DNA of 64,000 nucleotides from Cochlodiniinecator piscidefendens. GTDB lineage: Bacteria; Pseudomonadota; Alphaproteobacteria; Rhodobacterales; Rhodobacteraceae. The translations under genes were made by a program, and so were the position numbers. The DNA lies in NCBI RefSeq assembly GCF_011326755.1, contig NZ_JAAOIE010000002.1, forward strand, positions 768,069 to 832,068, read 5' to 3'. The notes under the pieces were generated by a model. The model saw nothing but the letters and a program-made list of their open reading frames with translations. It did no database searches and was not told where the DNA came from. This document shows, piece after piece, positions 1 to 8,611 of the stretch (position 1 is the stretch's first letter; each line of letters starts with the position of its first letter).

Positions 1-1353
1 GAAATTCACATCAGCGGCCAAAAAACCGCAATTCCTGACAGCCAGGCCGCCATTCGCGCTGGTATCGGGATGGTCCATCAACACTTTAAGCTGGTTGAAA
101 ACTTTTCGGTTTTGGAAAACGTGATCTTGGGTGCGGAAGATGGGCCTTTGCTGCGCCCCTCCCTTACCAAGGCTCGCAAAATTCTAACTGAACTCGCTGC
201 AGAATACGAATTGAACGTTGATCCGGATGAGATTGTCGAAAATCTCTCTGTGGGCCATCAGCAACGCGTCGAAATCCTGAAAGCATTATATCGGCACGCT
301 GATATTTTGATTTTAGACGAACCAACCGGGGTTTTAACCCCTGCTGAGGCAGATCACCTCTTTCGAATTTTGCGCAATCTAAAAAATGAAGGCAAAACCG
401 TTATCCTGATCACCCACAAATTGCGGGAAATTATGGATGTCACGGATACCGTTTCAGTCATGCGGCGCGGCGAAATGAAGGGCACAATCAAAACAGTTGA
501 TACGTCCCCCGAAGACCTCGCAGAACGTATGGTTGGTCGAAAAGTATTGCTTCAAGTGGATAAAGCACCAGCCACACCTGGTGAAAATGTGCTCGAGATA
601 AATAATCTCTCTGTCATCGATGACCAAGGTGTGCAACGCGTGAAAGGCATTTCTCTAAATGTACGCGCAGGCGAAATTCTTGGGATCGCAGGTGTTTCAG
701 GAAACGGCCAATCGGAGTTGTTAGAGGTTTTGGGCGGCTATCAAACGGCCACTGGAACGATCTCAGTGAATGGGCAGGAAATCGACCTTACAGGTAAGTT
801 TTCTGATGGGCAATCCAGACGCAATCGCGGCATCGCACACGTTCCAGAAGATCGCCACCGCGAAGGTTTGATATTGGATTTTTCCGCATGGGAAAACACC
901 GCACTCGGATATCACAACGCGCCAGAATACAACAAAGGTGCGCTGCTGATGGATAACGCGGCGATAAAAGCAGACACCGAAGCGAAGATGGAACGCTTTG
1001 ACGTGCGCCCGCCTAATCCACGCCTTGCGGCAAAGAATTTTTCCGGTGGCAATCAGCAAAAAATCGTTTTGGCCCGTGAAATCGAACGCAACCCGGATCT
1101 TCTCATGATCGGGCAACCGACACGTGGGGTAGATATCGGCGCGATCGAATTTATTCACCAACAAATCGTTGCGCTAAGAGATCAAGGCAAAGCAATTTTG
1201 CTTGTTTCTGTTGAGTTAGAAGAAATTCTATCCCTGTCTGATCGCGTGGCCGTCATGTTCGACGGCAATATCATGGGTGAACGTCAAGCATCAGAAACCA
1301 ACGAAAAAGAACTTGGCCTTCTGATGGCTGGGATGAATGAGGAGGCAAATTAA
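1..1353 (+). CDS. BMP-type (nucleoside-like) ABC transporter ATP-binding protein, 5' partial
   Basis: Double-NBD ATPase that energises uptake by the two permeases that follow. The reading frame is open to the first base of the window, so the start lies outside; the ATG at 70 is internal (it begins in the Q-loop region, MVHQHF). Visible parts: the first NBD with signature LSVGHQQRVEI and Walker B ILILDEPT; the second NBD with the degenerate Walker A GVSGNGQSEL, signature FSGGNQQKIVLAREI and the atypical Walker B LLMIGQPTRGVD. This pattern is typical of the YufO/NupA class that works with BMP-family lipoprotein receptors for purine nucleosides. The stop overlaps the next ATG by one base (TAATG), so the genes are translationally coupled. 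The substrate is inferred from the family; the receptor gene is not in the window. Confidence 0.9.
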   Translation, partial: EIHISGQKTAIPDSQAAIRAGIGMVHQHFKLVENFSVLENVILGAEDGPLLRPSLTKARKILTELAAEYELNVDPDEIVENLSVGHQQRVEILKALYRHADILILDEPTGVLTPAEADHLFRILRNLKNEGKTVILITHKLREIMDVTDTVSVMRRGEMKGTIKTVDTSPEDLAERMVGRKVLLQVDKAPATPGENVLEINNLSVIDDQGVQRVKGISLNVRAGEILGIAGVSGNGQSELLEVLGGYQTATGTISVNGQEIDLTGKFSDGQSRRNRGIAHVPEDRHREGLILDFSAWENTALGYHNAPEYNKGALLMDNAAIKADTEAKMERFDVRPPNPRLAAKNFSGGNQQKIVLAREIERNPDLLMIGQPTRGVDIGAIEFIHQQIVALRDQGKAILLVSVELEEILSLSDRVAVMFDGNIMGERQASETNEKELGLLMAGMNEEAN

Positions 1354-2441
1354 TGCAAAAGATGCCAAAATGGGCAGACATTGTGTTGATCCCCCTGATC
1401 AACCTATTTCTTGCATTCATTATATCCGGCTTTGTGATCTGGTCTATTGGCAAAGATCCCTTCGCCGCGCTTAATACCATGATTGAAGGGGCTTTTGGAT
1501 CAACCAATGGCTGGGGCTATACACTCTATTACACCACCAACTTTATCTTTACTGGCCTCGCGGTTGCCGTCGCCTTTCAGGCGCGGCAATTTAACATCGG
1601 TGGCGAAGGTCAGGCAGCGATAGGTGGGCTTGGTGTCGCTCTCATGTGCCTCATGATCGATTGGCCTCATTGGGCGCTGGCTTTGCCTGTGGCAATTGTT
1701 GGTGGTGCAGTGTTTGGCGCAGCTTGGGCTTTTATCCCAGCTTACTTGCAAGCCAAGCGCGGCAGCCACATCGTGATTACGACAATCATGTTCAATTTTA
1801 TCGCAGCTGCATTATTGGGTTTTTTACTAAACGGCGCTCTCAAAGCTCCTGGTATGGCGGCAGAATCTCCAGGATTTCCCGAAGGGGCTACCTTACCAAC
1901 ATTCCACGACATGCTCGCCCCACTTGGCATCGAGTTCTCACGACACGCGCCAGCCAATATTAGCTTTCTAGTCGCGCTATTATGTGCATTTCTTGTTTGG
2001 ATTTTGATTTGGCACACGCGCTTAGGTTACGCCATTAGATCTTACGGGCGTAGTGAAACTGCAGCAAAGTATGCGGGTATTTCGCCGACCAAGATCATCA
2101 TTGTTTCAATGTTGATTTCTGGGGGGCTCGCCGGATTGATGGCCGTTAACGTTACAATGGGCGAAGCGGAGCGGCTGGTTCTAAACTCCGTAGAAGGCGC
2201 TGGTTTTATAGGGATCGCAGTTGCATTGATGGGGCGTTCACACCCGGTTGGTGTTGTACTGGCAGCACTTCTCTTCGGATTTCTTTATCAAGGCGGTGCT
2301 GAACTTTCGCTTTGGGAGGGCATTCCACGCGAACTCGTTATTGTAATACAAGCCTTGGTCATCCTGTTCACTGGCGCCCTTGATAACATGGTACGCAATC
2401 CAGTTGAGCGTATGTTCCTGAAACTGCGGAAGGGGGCATAA
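1353..2441 (+). CDS. ABC transporter permease (YufP/NupB-like)
   Basis: Inner-membrane permease of 362 residues with about nine to ten hydrophobic segments and the BPD_transp_2 motif region (GEGQAAIGG; RSYGRSETAAKYAGI; GFIGIAVALMGRSHP). This family pairs with a double-NBD ATPase and a BMP lipoprotein to import nucleosides or related purines. It starts on the last base of the ATPase stop codon and ends two bases before the second permease, so the three genes form one operon. The substrate is family-based inference. Confidence 0.9.
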   Translation: MQKMPKWADIVLIPLINLFLAFIISGFVIWSIGKDPFAALNTMIEGAFGSTNGWGYTLYYTTNFIFTGLAVAVAFQARQFNIGGEGQAAIGGLGVALMCLMIDWPHWALALPVAIVGGAVFGAAWAFIPAYLQAKRGSHIVITTIMFNFIAAALLGFLLNGALKAPGMAAESPGFPEGATLPTFHDMLAPLGIEFSRHAPANISFLVALLCAFLVWILIWHTRLGYAIRSYGRSETAAKYAGISPTKIIIVSMLISGGLAGLMAVNVTMGEAERLVLNSVEGAGFIGIAVALMGRSHPVGVVLAALLFGFLYQGGAELSLWEGIPRELVIVIQALVILFTGALDNMVRNPVERMFLKLRKGA

Positions 2442-2443
2442 TC

Positions 2444-3412
2444 ATGGAAAACCTCGATACAATTATCCAGATTTTAGATTCCACCATTCGCTTGGCCACC
2501 CCTTTACTTTTTGCCTGCCTTGCTGGGCTATTTTCTGAACGCGCTGGAGTGTTCGATATCGGTTTAGAAGGCAAAATGCTTGCTGCGGCATTCATGGCAG
2601 CATCAGTCGCCGCTGTTACAGGAAATGTCTGGCTGGGTATGTTCGCGGGCATCGGGATATCGTTAATTTTAGCCTTGATCCACGGACTTGCGTCGATCAC
2701 GTTTCGCGGAGATCAATTGATATCCGGAGTCGCAATTAACTTTCTAGCCGCAGGCTTAACTGTTGTCGTTGGGCAAAGTTGGTTCCGCCTTGGCGGGCGC
2801 ACCCCTGCTTTATCTGGGGAAGGAAGATTCGGACAAATCGACCTGCCATTCGCTGATGCACTGCGCGACGTTCCGTTGTTGGGCCCGATCTATAGTGACC
2901 TTTTGTCCGGGCACACGTTCCTAGCCTATATCGCCTTGCTGGCGGTCCCGGCCAGTTGGTTCGTTCTTTATCGCACCCGGTTTGGCCTAAGATTACGCGC
3001 TGTGGGCGAAAATCCAGGGGCTGTCGACACTGCAGGTATCTCGGTTGTAAAGTTGCGGTTTTCAGCAGTTATCATCTGTGGCGTTTTATGCGGGCTTGCC
3101 GGCGCTTATCTCTCCACTGGGCATGGAGCTGGATTTGGTAAAGATATGACGGCTGGGCGTGGCTTTATTGCACTTGCCGCTTTGATCTTTGCAAAATGGC
3201 GCCCTTGGCAAGCTCTCGGCACCTGCATGCTCTTCGGTTTACTTCAAGCCGTCGCCATTCGGTATCAAAGTATCAACTTGGGTGAGTTTACAGTACCCGT
3301 CCAATTCATGGATGCCCTGCCCTATATCCTCACTGTAGTGATTCTCGCTGGGTTTGTTGGCAAAGCAATCCCGCCGAAAGCTGGCGGAGAAGCTTACGTA
3401 AAAGAAAGATGA
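2444..3412 (+). CDS. ABC transporter permease (YufQ/NupC-like)
   Basis: Second permease of the importer, 322 residues, strongly hydrophobic, with the paralogous motifs FDIGLEGKMLAAAF, ISGVAINFLAAGLT and RAVGENPGAVDTAGISV seen in the NupC/YufQ class. It forms a heterodimer with the preceding permease. A strong rho-independent terminator follows directly, marking the end of the transport operon. Confidence 0.9.
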   Translation: MENLDTIIQILDSTIRLATPLLFACLAGLFSERAGVFDIGLEGKMLAAAFMAASVAAVTGNVWLGMFAGIGISLILALIHGLASITFRGDQLISGVAINFLAAGLTVVVGQSWFRLGGRTPALSGEGRFGQIDLPFADALRDVPLLGPIYSDLLSGHTFLAYIALLAVPASWFVLYRTRFGLRLRAVGENPGAVDTAGISVVKLRFSAVIICGVLCGLAGAYLSTGHGAGFGKDMTAGRGFIALAALIFAKWRPWQALGTCMLFGLLQAVAIRYQSINLGEFTVPVQFMDALPYILTVVILAGFVGKAIPPKAGGEAYVKER

Positions 3413-3413
3413 T

Positions 3414-3440
3414 AAATAGGGGCCTTTTGGCCCCTATTTT
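3414..3440 (+). terminator. Rho-independent terminator after the ABC operon
   Basis: The inverted repeat AAATAGGGGCC / GGCCCCTATTT has a TTTT loop, giving an 11-bp perfect stem that ends in T residues. It starts two bases after the last permease stop codon. Confidence 0.9.
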
Positions 3441-3493
3441 GCAAGATTATTGCGCGCTCACCCGTTGAGTTTTGCTCCTAAGGCGTACTATGT

Positions 3494-4417
3494 ATGCCCA
3501 TGCAAATTTACCTTCCCATCGCCGAAGTCTCAGTCAACGCCTTCCTGCTATTAGGGCTAGGAGGACTTGTTGGTATCTTGTCCGGAATGTTTGGAGTCGG
3601 AGGCGGTTTTCTAATGACGCCGCTGCTGTTCTTTATTGGCATTCCCCCTGCTGTTGCCGTTGCAACCGAAGCTAATCAAATTGTGGCTTCGTCGTTTTCC
3701 GGCGTGCTTGCCCATGTAAAAAGGCGAACGGTCGATTTCCGAATGGGAACGGTGTTACTGATAGGCGGCTTGATTGGGGCTGCTTTTGGTGTTCAACTGT
3801 TTAACTACCTAAAGTCACTCGGCCAGGTCGATTTGCTTGTAAAGCTCAGCTACGTGATTTTCTTAGGTATTATTGGTGGACTCATGTTCATCGAAAGCCT
3901 GAATGCTATTCGACGTGCAAATAAACCGGGTGTTGTTGCTAAGCGCAAAAAACACAATTGGATTCACAACCTTCCAATCAAGATGAAGTTTCGCACATCT
4001 GGTCTGTATATCTCAGTCATTCCACCGGCGCTTGTTGGTGTGTTTGTGGGTGTACTGTCTGCTATCATGGGCGTGGGCGGTGGTTTCATCATGGTTCCAG
4101 CAATGATTTATCTGCTAGGTATGCCAACCAAAGTTGTTGTAGGCACTTCTCTATTTCAAATCATCTTTGTTACCGCATTTACAACACTTCTCCACGCGAC
4201 AACCAACTACACGGTGGATATGGCGCTGGCAGTGTTGCTATTGGTTGGTGGCGTGATCGGTGCGCAAATTGGCGCACGGATCGGCGTTAAATTGAAAGCA
4301 GAGCAATTGCGCATTTTATTGGCGCTAATGGTCTTAGCCGTCTGTGGGAAAATCGCGCTGGAGCTGCTACTGCAACCGTCCGAGCTGTACAGCCTTGGTG
4401 CTGGGGGTGGTCACTGA
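3494..4417 (+). CDS. TSUP family sulfite exporter TauE/SafE-like permease
   Basis: Integral membrane protein of 307 residues with two TSUP half-repeats, each carrying the glycine-rich motif (GMFGVGGGFLMTP near residue 32; AIMGVGGGFIMVP near residue 190). The family moves sulfite, sulfoacetate or other sulfonates and organic anions; the substrate cannot be told here. An AAGG lies about 10 bases before the ATG at 3494; a second in-frame ATG at 3500 gives the N-terminus MQIYLPIAEVSVNAF and is a reasonable alternative. The stop overlaps the start of the TIGR02186 gene (TGATG), a pairing common in alphaproteobacteria. Confidence 0.9.
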   Translation: MPMQIYLPIAEVSVNAFLLLGLGGLVGILSGMFGVGGGFLMTPLLFFIGIPPAVAVATEANQIVASSFSGVLAHVKRRTVDFRMGTVLLIGGLIGAAFGVQLFNYLKSLGQVDLLVKLSYVIFLGIIGGLMFIESLNAIRRANKPGVVAKRKKHNWIHNLPIKMKFRTSGLYISVIPPALVGVFVGVLSAIMGVGGGFIMVPAMIYLLGMPTKVVVGTSLFQIIFVTAFTTLLHATTNYTVDMALAVLLLVGGVIGAQIGARIGVKLKAEQLRILLALMVLAVCGKIALELLLQPSELYSLGAGGGH

Positions 4418-5181
4418 TGTTGTTGCGCGCTCTATTCTTTTGCCTCGCCTTTGCGTTGCCCACTCATGCGGAGCAGGTTGTTGCTGGCCTTAGCCAAAAC
4501 CGCGTTGCAATCACCGCGAATTTTGATGGTTCCGAAATTCTGATCTTTGGCGCGGTACAACGCGAAACCCCCGCGCCAACATTTGCACCACTCGAAGTTA
4601 TCGTTGCCATCTCAGGCCCCTCCCACGCAGTGACGGTGCGCCGCAAAACTCACCAATATGGTATTTGGGTTAATACCGACGCTGTCGAAGTAGATGAAGC
4701 ACCGACATTTTACGCGGTAGCAACGTCCGGTCCGCTTGATGAAATATTGCTCGAAACAGAAGATTTACGTCATCATATCTCTGTAAACCGCGCAATCAGG
4801 TCGGTTGGCGCCCCAGAAGAAATTTCGGATAGCGAAGCCTTTACCGACGCAATCATTCGTATTCGGATGAACAACGGTTTGTATCAAACTTTGGATAATA
4901 CTGTAGAAGTGTCTGAAGAAACATTGTTCAACACATCTATTGCCTTACCTGCAAACCTCACCGAAGGTGACTACACGACCCGGATTTTCCTAACCCGTGG
5001 CGGCGAAGTTATCGATGTATTTGAAACATCAATCGATGTGCGTAAAGTTGGACTGGAGCGTTGGGTCTATAACCTCGCCCATGAACAACCTCTCATATAT
5101 GGTCTGCTGTCCCTCTTTATTGCGATTGCAGCCGGTTGGGGTGCATCTGCGTTCTTCCGCTTTCTAAACTTACGCGGTTGA
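4417..5181 (+). CDS. TIGR02186 family exported protein with C-terminal membrane anchor
   Basis: 254 residues: an N-terminal signal sequence (LLRALFFCLAFALPTHA, cleaved before EQVV), a beta-rich periplasmic domain, and one C-terminal transmembrane helix (about residues 227-247). It resembles the alphaproteobacterial TIGR02186 family, whose function is unknown but which is found coupled to TauE/SafE permeases. Translational coupling to the permease suggests the two act together, perhaps as a periplasmic accessory subunit; that role is inference. Confidence 0.85.
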   Translation: MLLRALFFCLAFALPTHAEQVVAGLSQNRVAITANFDGSEILIFGAVQRETPAPTFAPLEVIVAISGPSHAVTVRRKTHQYGIWVNTDAVEVDEAPTFYAVATSGPLDEILLETEDLRHHISVNRAIRSVGAPEEISDSEAFTDAIIRIRMNNGLYQTLDNTVEVSEETLFNTSIALPANLTEGDYTTRIFLTRGGEVIDVFETSIDVRKVGLERWVYNLAHEQPLIYGLLSLFIAIAAGWGASAFFRFLNLRG

Positions 5182-5185
5182 ATTC

Positions 5186-5216
5186 CGACGCTGACAAATA
5201 AATTTTGTCAGCGTCG
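5186..5216. terminator. Bidirectional terminator
   Basis: A 13-bp perfect inverted repeat CGACGCTGACAAA / TTTGTCAGCGTCG with a 5-base loop lies between the convergent TIGR02186 gene and the helicase gene. The A/T-rich inner stem and its position between 3' ends support use in both directions. Confidence 0.8.
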
Positions 5217-6755
5217 CTACTCGGTCTCACCATCGCTTTCCATATTGAGTTTCAACTCTGCTGGTGCAATCCTTAAGTCATCGGTAGCTAGAGCGCTGGA
5301 TGGTCGGGCCAAGCGGTTTCTGACCACCCAAAACAAACGTTTTTCAGCGCGTGTAATGGCAACATACGCTAAGCGTTTCCAAAGTGGCTGACCCGCCTCT
5401 ACACGCCCCATACGGGCCGCGACAAACAAATCTGGTGCAAAGACCTGAACATTTTCCCACTGCGAGCCTTGGGCTTTGTGAATAGTGACAGCGGCACCAT
5501 GTAAAAACGTCGCCCCCATACGCGCAGCAAATGGAATGAACGGTTCTTCTTCGTCTGGAAATTCAATTTTGACAATAGAGGCGGCACTGACTTGCGGGTC
5601 TTCTGCACCCATCACGTGCAAACGAGAAAAGCCCGGTTTACGTCCCGTACCAAGATACACAACTTGCGCGCCCTTAATCAGCCCGCGCGCCTCAAGGTCA
5701 ATGCGTTTTTTACGGTGTTTCATCGGCAGTTCGATGCCGTCGCAGATCAACGGCTCCCCCGGTAACAGCTCGTCGCCCGGTGCGCCGTACGCGCCGCGAA
5801 ATGCTTGGATTAGACGGATGCGCGTCGCATTGCGCCAAACCAAAACGGGTGAACGCGCCATCAAATCGCTCTCAACACGCTGCGCCAAAACCACCCGATC
5901 GTCATTGCGCGAAATCTCTTCGACACGACGTTCAAAGTCCTCGAACCCGACACTGTCATCTGCGAGTAAATGCGCGAGATCCAAAATAGGATTATCCGCC
6001 GTCTGCCGGTGAATGCGCCGCAATTCAAGCTTACCTTCCTCTGGTAGTTTATCAAAAACCATTTCACCCGACTGGCCGACTGGGGCCAATTGGGCCGGGT
6101 CTCCGAACAGAATTAATGTGGAAAATATCTCTTTTAGATCCGTTAACTGTTTGGCATCCAACATCGAACTTTCGTCGATGAAACCAATATCAAGGGGATC
6201 GTCTCGTCGTTTCCACCCTGTAATAAAATCTGATCCCCGTAGACCTGCAACGGCCATCGCCCCCGGAATAGATTTGTTCGTTTGATAAAACGCGTGAGCA
6301 CGATCCAACGCAACATCGGTCAACCCTTCGACTTCGGGCCGTTCCCCATTCCCAGCAAGCCAATCCGCAATTTTTTCATACTCAGGATCATAAACTGGCG
6401 TATACAAAATGCGGTGAATCGTTGTCGCAGGAACCCCTCGGTTTCGCAGGACACTTGCCGCCTTATTTGTCGGTGCAAGAATGGCCAACGTGCGGCCATC
6501 TTTTTTCTTTTTACCCTCATAGTCCCCGGAAACGAGATCAACGCCAGCTTCTTGCAGGGCTTCGTAAAGCTTTGCCAATAAAAGAGTTTTACCTGACCCC
6601 GCCTTACCAATCACGGCCATAACATGTGATTTTCCATCCGCCATTGGCATCAACAGTGAATCGTTCAAATCAACACCAGATGCGCGCAACACATCTGCAA
6701 CGCGGTCGTAGGCTTCGGCTTGATCTTCGGAGAATTGAATAGTGGGCAATGTCAT
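5217..6755 (-). CDS. RecD-like superfamily 1 DNA helicase/ATPase
   Basis: 512-residue SF1B-type helicase. Motifs visible: Walker A GKAGSGKT (residues 50-57), motif Ia APTNKAA, Walker B IGFIDESSM, motif III FGDPAQLAPVG, and the C-terminal UvrD-like motifs VTIHKAQGSQWENV and YVAITRAEKRLFW. It is shorter than RecD2 and has no obvious N-terminal OB/HhH extension, as in the compact RecD-like proteins common in Rhodobacterales. It probably takes part in DNA repair or recombination; no RecBC genes are nearby. It stands alone, 41 bp downstream of the luxI-type gene on the same strand. Confidence 0.88.
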   Translation of the reverse strand: MTLPTIQFSEDQAEAYDRVADVLRASGVDLNDSLLMPMADGKSHVMAVIGKAGSGKTLLLAKLYEALQEAGVDLVSGDYEGKKKKDGRTLAILAPTNKAASVLRNRGVPATTIHRILYTPVYDPEYEKIADWLAGNGERPEVEGLTDVALDRAHAFYQTNKSIPGAMAVAGLRGSDFITGWKRRDDPLDIGFIDESSMLDAKQLTDLKEIFSTLILFGDPAQLAPVGQSGEMVFDKLPEEGKLELRRIHRQTADNPILDLAHLLADDSVGFEDFERRVEEISRNDDRVVLAQRVESDLMARSPVLVWRNATRIRLIQAFRGAYGAPGDELLPGEPLICDGIELPMKHRKKRIDLEARGLIKGAQVVYLGTGRKPGFSRLHVMGAEDPQVSAASIVKIEFPDEEEPFIPFAARMGATFLHGAAVTIHKAQGSQWENVQVFAPDLFVAARMGRVEAGQPLWKRLAYVAITRAEKRLFWVVRNRLARPSSALATDDLRIAPAELKLNMESDGETE

Positions 6756-6796
6756 GGGCGGAGCCTACAGCGCCCCCCCCTGACATGCCAGCCCGC

Positions 6797-7429
6797 TTAA
6801 GCGATTTTTGCAAGGCGATCTTGTTCACCAAACGCCCGGCGGAACCACAGCGATGACGCCTCAGAACTCACACCGCTTTTCAACAACAAACGGTTACGCA
6901 CTTCATCGGAAAACTCCCAAAGCCCTACACTAATGCGTCCGCGCCCTTCACCTTCAGCGCCTAATATCGTTGGCCCCCAACCAAGACGCGCATAGATGCG
7001 CACCATACGGTCGTCAAACACGCCAACGGAGTGACTCAGCCCAAATCCTATACCTATTTCAGCGCCACCCAACATCAAAGCCGACGATATTTTTGACGAC
7101 ATCCCTCGCGCGATACAAAACCGGGTACATTCCCAAATGTCGTCACTCTGGATGAGACGATCACCGTTTAGATAGGAAAAATGATCGTTCACCATTGTAC
7201 GGCCCGTCGTGGGCATAAACCGCATTGATCCGCCATGGCTCCCGTCCTCTTGCTCCCAAATGACGTAGAGCGGGTTCATTGCGTCATATTCATCCCGTTC
7301 CATTCCAATCGTGTCGACCGACACCTCCCAACCAAGGCGCGTTTTAAACTGATCAGCGCGATCACGAAACATAGTATCACGCAATTTTGGGTGCAGGTTC
7401 ATCTGGTTTGCAGGGATGTATCTAAGCAT
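6797..7429 (-). CDS. Acyl-homoserine-lactone synthase (LuxI family)
   Basis: Makes an AHL quorum-sensing signal from S-adenosylmethionine and an acyl-ACP (or acyl-CoA). Counting from the chosen start, conserved LuxI residues are present: the MFRDRADQFKTRLGWEV block (Arg, Phe, Trp of the N-terminal motif), the acidic block ERDEYDAMNP, the GSMRFMPT Arg, and WECTRFCI with the Glu/Arg pair. The start at 7429 (MLRYIPANQ, 210 aa) is preferred over the ATG at 7444 because GGAG sits five bases upstream. The gene lies 93 bp downstream of a luxR-type gene on the same strand, the usual signal-receptor pairing. Acyl chain length cannot be read from sequence. Confidence 0.95.
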   Translation of the reverse strand: MLRYIPANQMNLHPKLRDTMFRDRADQFKTRLGWEVSVDTIGMERDEYDAMNPLYVIWEQEDGSHGGSMRFMPTTGRTMVNDHFSYLNGDRLIQSDDIWECTRFCIARGMSSKISSALMLGGAEIGIGFGLSHSVGVFDDRMVRIYARLGWGPTILGAEGEGRGRISVGLWEFSDEVRNRLLLKSGVSSEASSLWFRRAFGEQDRLAKIA

Positions 7430-7488
7430 GTGGTCTCCGTCCATTTGATGGACAAAGACCTAAAGATCAGGAGTGAATTTCCACTAAG

Positions 7489-7508
7489 ACCTGCGTACGT
7501 ACACGGAA
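7489..7508. promoter_or_regulatory. Candidate lux-box-like palindrome upstream of luxI
   Basis: In the luxR-luxI gap, CTGCGTAC|GTACACGG forms an imperfect palindrome with 6 of 8 base pairs matching, centred about 70 bp upstream of the luxI start. Length and place fit a LuxR-type operator, but the match to a canonical lux box is partial. Confidence 0.35.
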
Positions 7509-7522
7509 GGATTTGGTAACAT

Positions 7523-8236
7523 CTAAACCACCAACAATCCCTTAACCAATGCACGTGCGACTGCATGTGTTGTGTTTGATGCGCCAAGCTTAAACCGGGC
7601 GGATTCAATGTAAACACGAAGCGTATGTTCGGAAATGGACAGGTTCTCTGCAGCTTGCGCGCGGTTCATACCTAAGGCAAGTAATGTCAATGCATCCGTC
7701 TCGCGCGGCGAAAGACTAGCACTAGGTAATTCATCAGAGCCACGCTCTAACTCCAGTGCTTTTTGATTAATAAAATGCGCCACCAAGATCAGGTCTTGCA
7801 TATTCTTTTCACTGTATTTCTGCCATTCGACATCGTCAGCACGATGGTTCACAGTGAATAAGGCAAACTGCCCATTAGGCCCACGGATAGGCACTGACAA
7901 TCCTTGATTGCCGACACCTTCGTCTATGGCTTCGCCCAAAAAGTTCCGAGACGCCTTTCCTGACCAGTCTAGCTGCTTCCAATCAACGGGGTGAAACCTT
8001 GTGTAACAACCAAGCACAACCGGGTCGACACGCGCGTAATCCTGTTCAAGGTAGCGTTCGACCCATTCGTCTTTATATGTCAAAACAGCATATTGCTGAT
8101 TTGTACTGTTTACCGAGTGATAAATAAGATGTTCGACATCATACAACTCTCTCAAATTGAGAATTGTTTGCTCAAGATCAGCCAGCGTTGCCGCTTGCAT
8201 GATAGAGTTGATGAAGGCTTCCAGCTTTGCGTTCAT
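7523..8236 (-). CDS. LuxR family autoinducer-binding transcriptional regulator
   Basis: 237 residues. The N-terminal autoinducer-binding domain (about 15-155) keeps the signal-pocket pattern WVERYLEQDYARVDP...W (Trp, Tyr, Asp, Trp). The C-terminal LuxR HTH (about 170-235) has LSPRETDALTLLALG, AAENLSISEHTLRVYIESARFKL and the terminal helix. It is the likely receptor for the AHL made by the downstream LuxI protein. The first 59 bases overlap the end of the 72-aa ORF upstream in another frame, so translation may be coupled; a later start at residue 13 (MQAATL) is possible but would trim the domain. Confidence 0.93.
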   Translation of the reverse strand: MNAKLEAFINSIMQAATLADLEQTILNLRELYDVEHLIYHSVNSTNQQYAVLTYKDEWVERYLEQDYARVDPVVLGCYTRFHPVDWKQLDWSGKASRNFLGEAIDEGVGNQGLSVPIRGPNGQFALFTVNHRADDVEWQKYSEKNMQDLILVAHFINQKALELERGSDELPSASLSPRETDALTLLALGMNRAQAAENLSISEHTLRVYIESARFKLGASNTTHAVARALVKGLLVV

Positions 8237-8396
8237 TCGCTTTGGTTAACCCCGGTTCATTGATGCCAAGGGATACCAGTTCAGATGCTGCGACGATACG
8301 CGTGTCATCCAATTGCTCTGCAAGTGCAGGAAGCCCATTTTGCGAGGCAAATGTCTTCATGTCTTCCAGAACGTCTAGTATCCAGTCATGTGTCAT
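8178..8396 (-). CDS. Small conserved-looking protein upstream of luxR (72 aa)
   Basis: Acidic, helical 72-residue protein starting MTHDWILDVLEDMKTFA, with LAEQLDDTRIVAASEL in the middle. I recall similar small proteins directly upstream of luxR-type genes in roseobacters, but no function is known to me. No signal peptide, metal motif or membrane segment is visible. It begins the 72-aa/luxR/luxI gene run and overlaps luxR by 59 bases. A weak purine stretch (GAGAG) precedes the ATG. Confidence 0.65.
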   Translation of the reverse strand: MTHDWILDVLEDMKTFASQNGLPALAEQLDDTRIVAASELVSLGINEPGLTKANERKAGSLHQLYHASGNAG

Positions 8397-8472
8397 AATA
8401 AACTCTCGGTTTGAGTGGTTAACAAAGTATTAACACAACTATAACATGAGCTCTATTTTTAAATAAATTCGC

Positions 8473-8503
8473 AAAAAAACCCTCCCCTAAAATAGTGAGG
8501 GTT
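8473..8503 (-). terminator. Second terminator-like hairpin on the minus strand
   Basis: AACCCTC / GAGGGTT with a 12-base loop, followed on the minus strand by seven T residues. It lies after the main ccr terminator and before the 72-aa gene. It could be a back-up terminator or an attenuator in the leader of the luxR operon. Confidence 0.5.
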
Positions 8504-8546
8504 AATTTTGCAACTTATTGTTCTGACAAAATCCATTTCTGAAACA

Positions 8547-8580
8547 ACAAAAAACCCGCGAGACAGAATCGTCTCGCGGG
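8547..8580 (-). terminator. Rho-independent terminator of ccr
   Basis: Perfect 10-bp stem CCCGCGAGAC / GTCTCGCGGG with a 6-base loop, followed on the minus strand by a run of T residues. It lies about 30 bp downstream of the ccr stop codon. Confidence 0.92.
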
Positions 8581-8611
8581 TGGATACCTTGTCCGGAAAT
8601 TCGGAGTTAGC

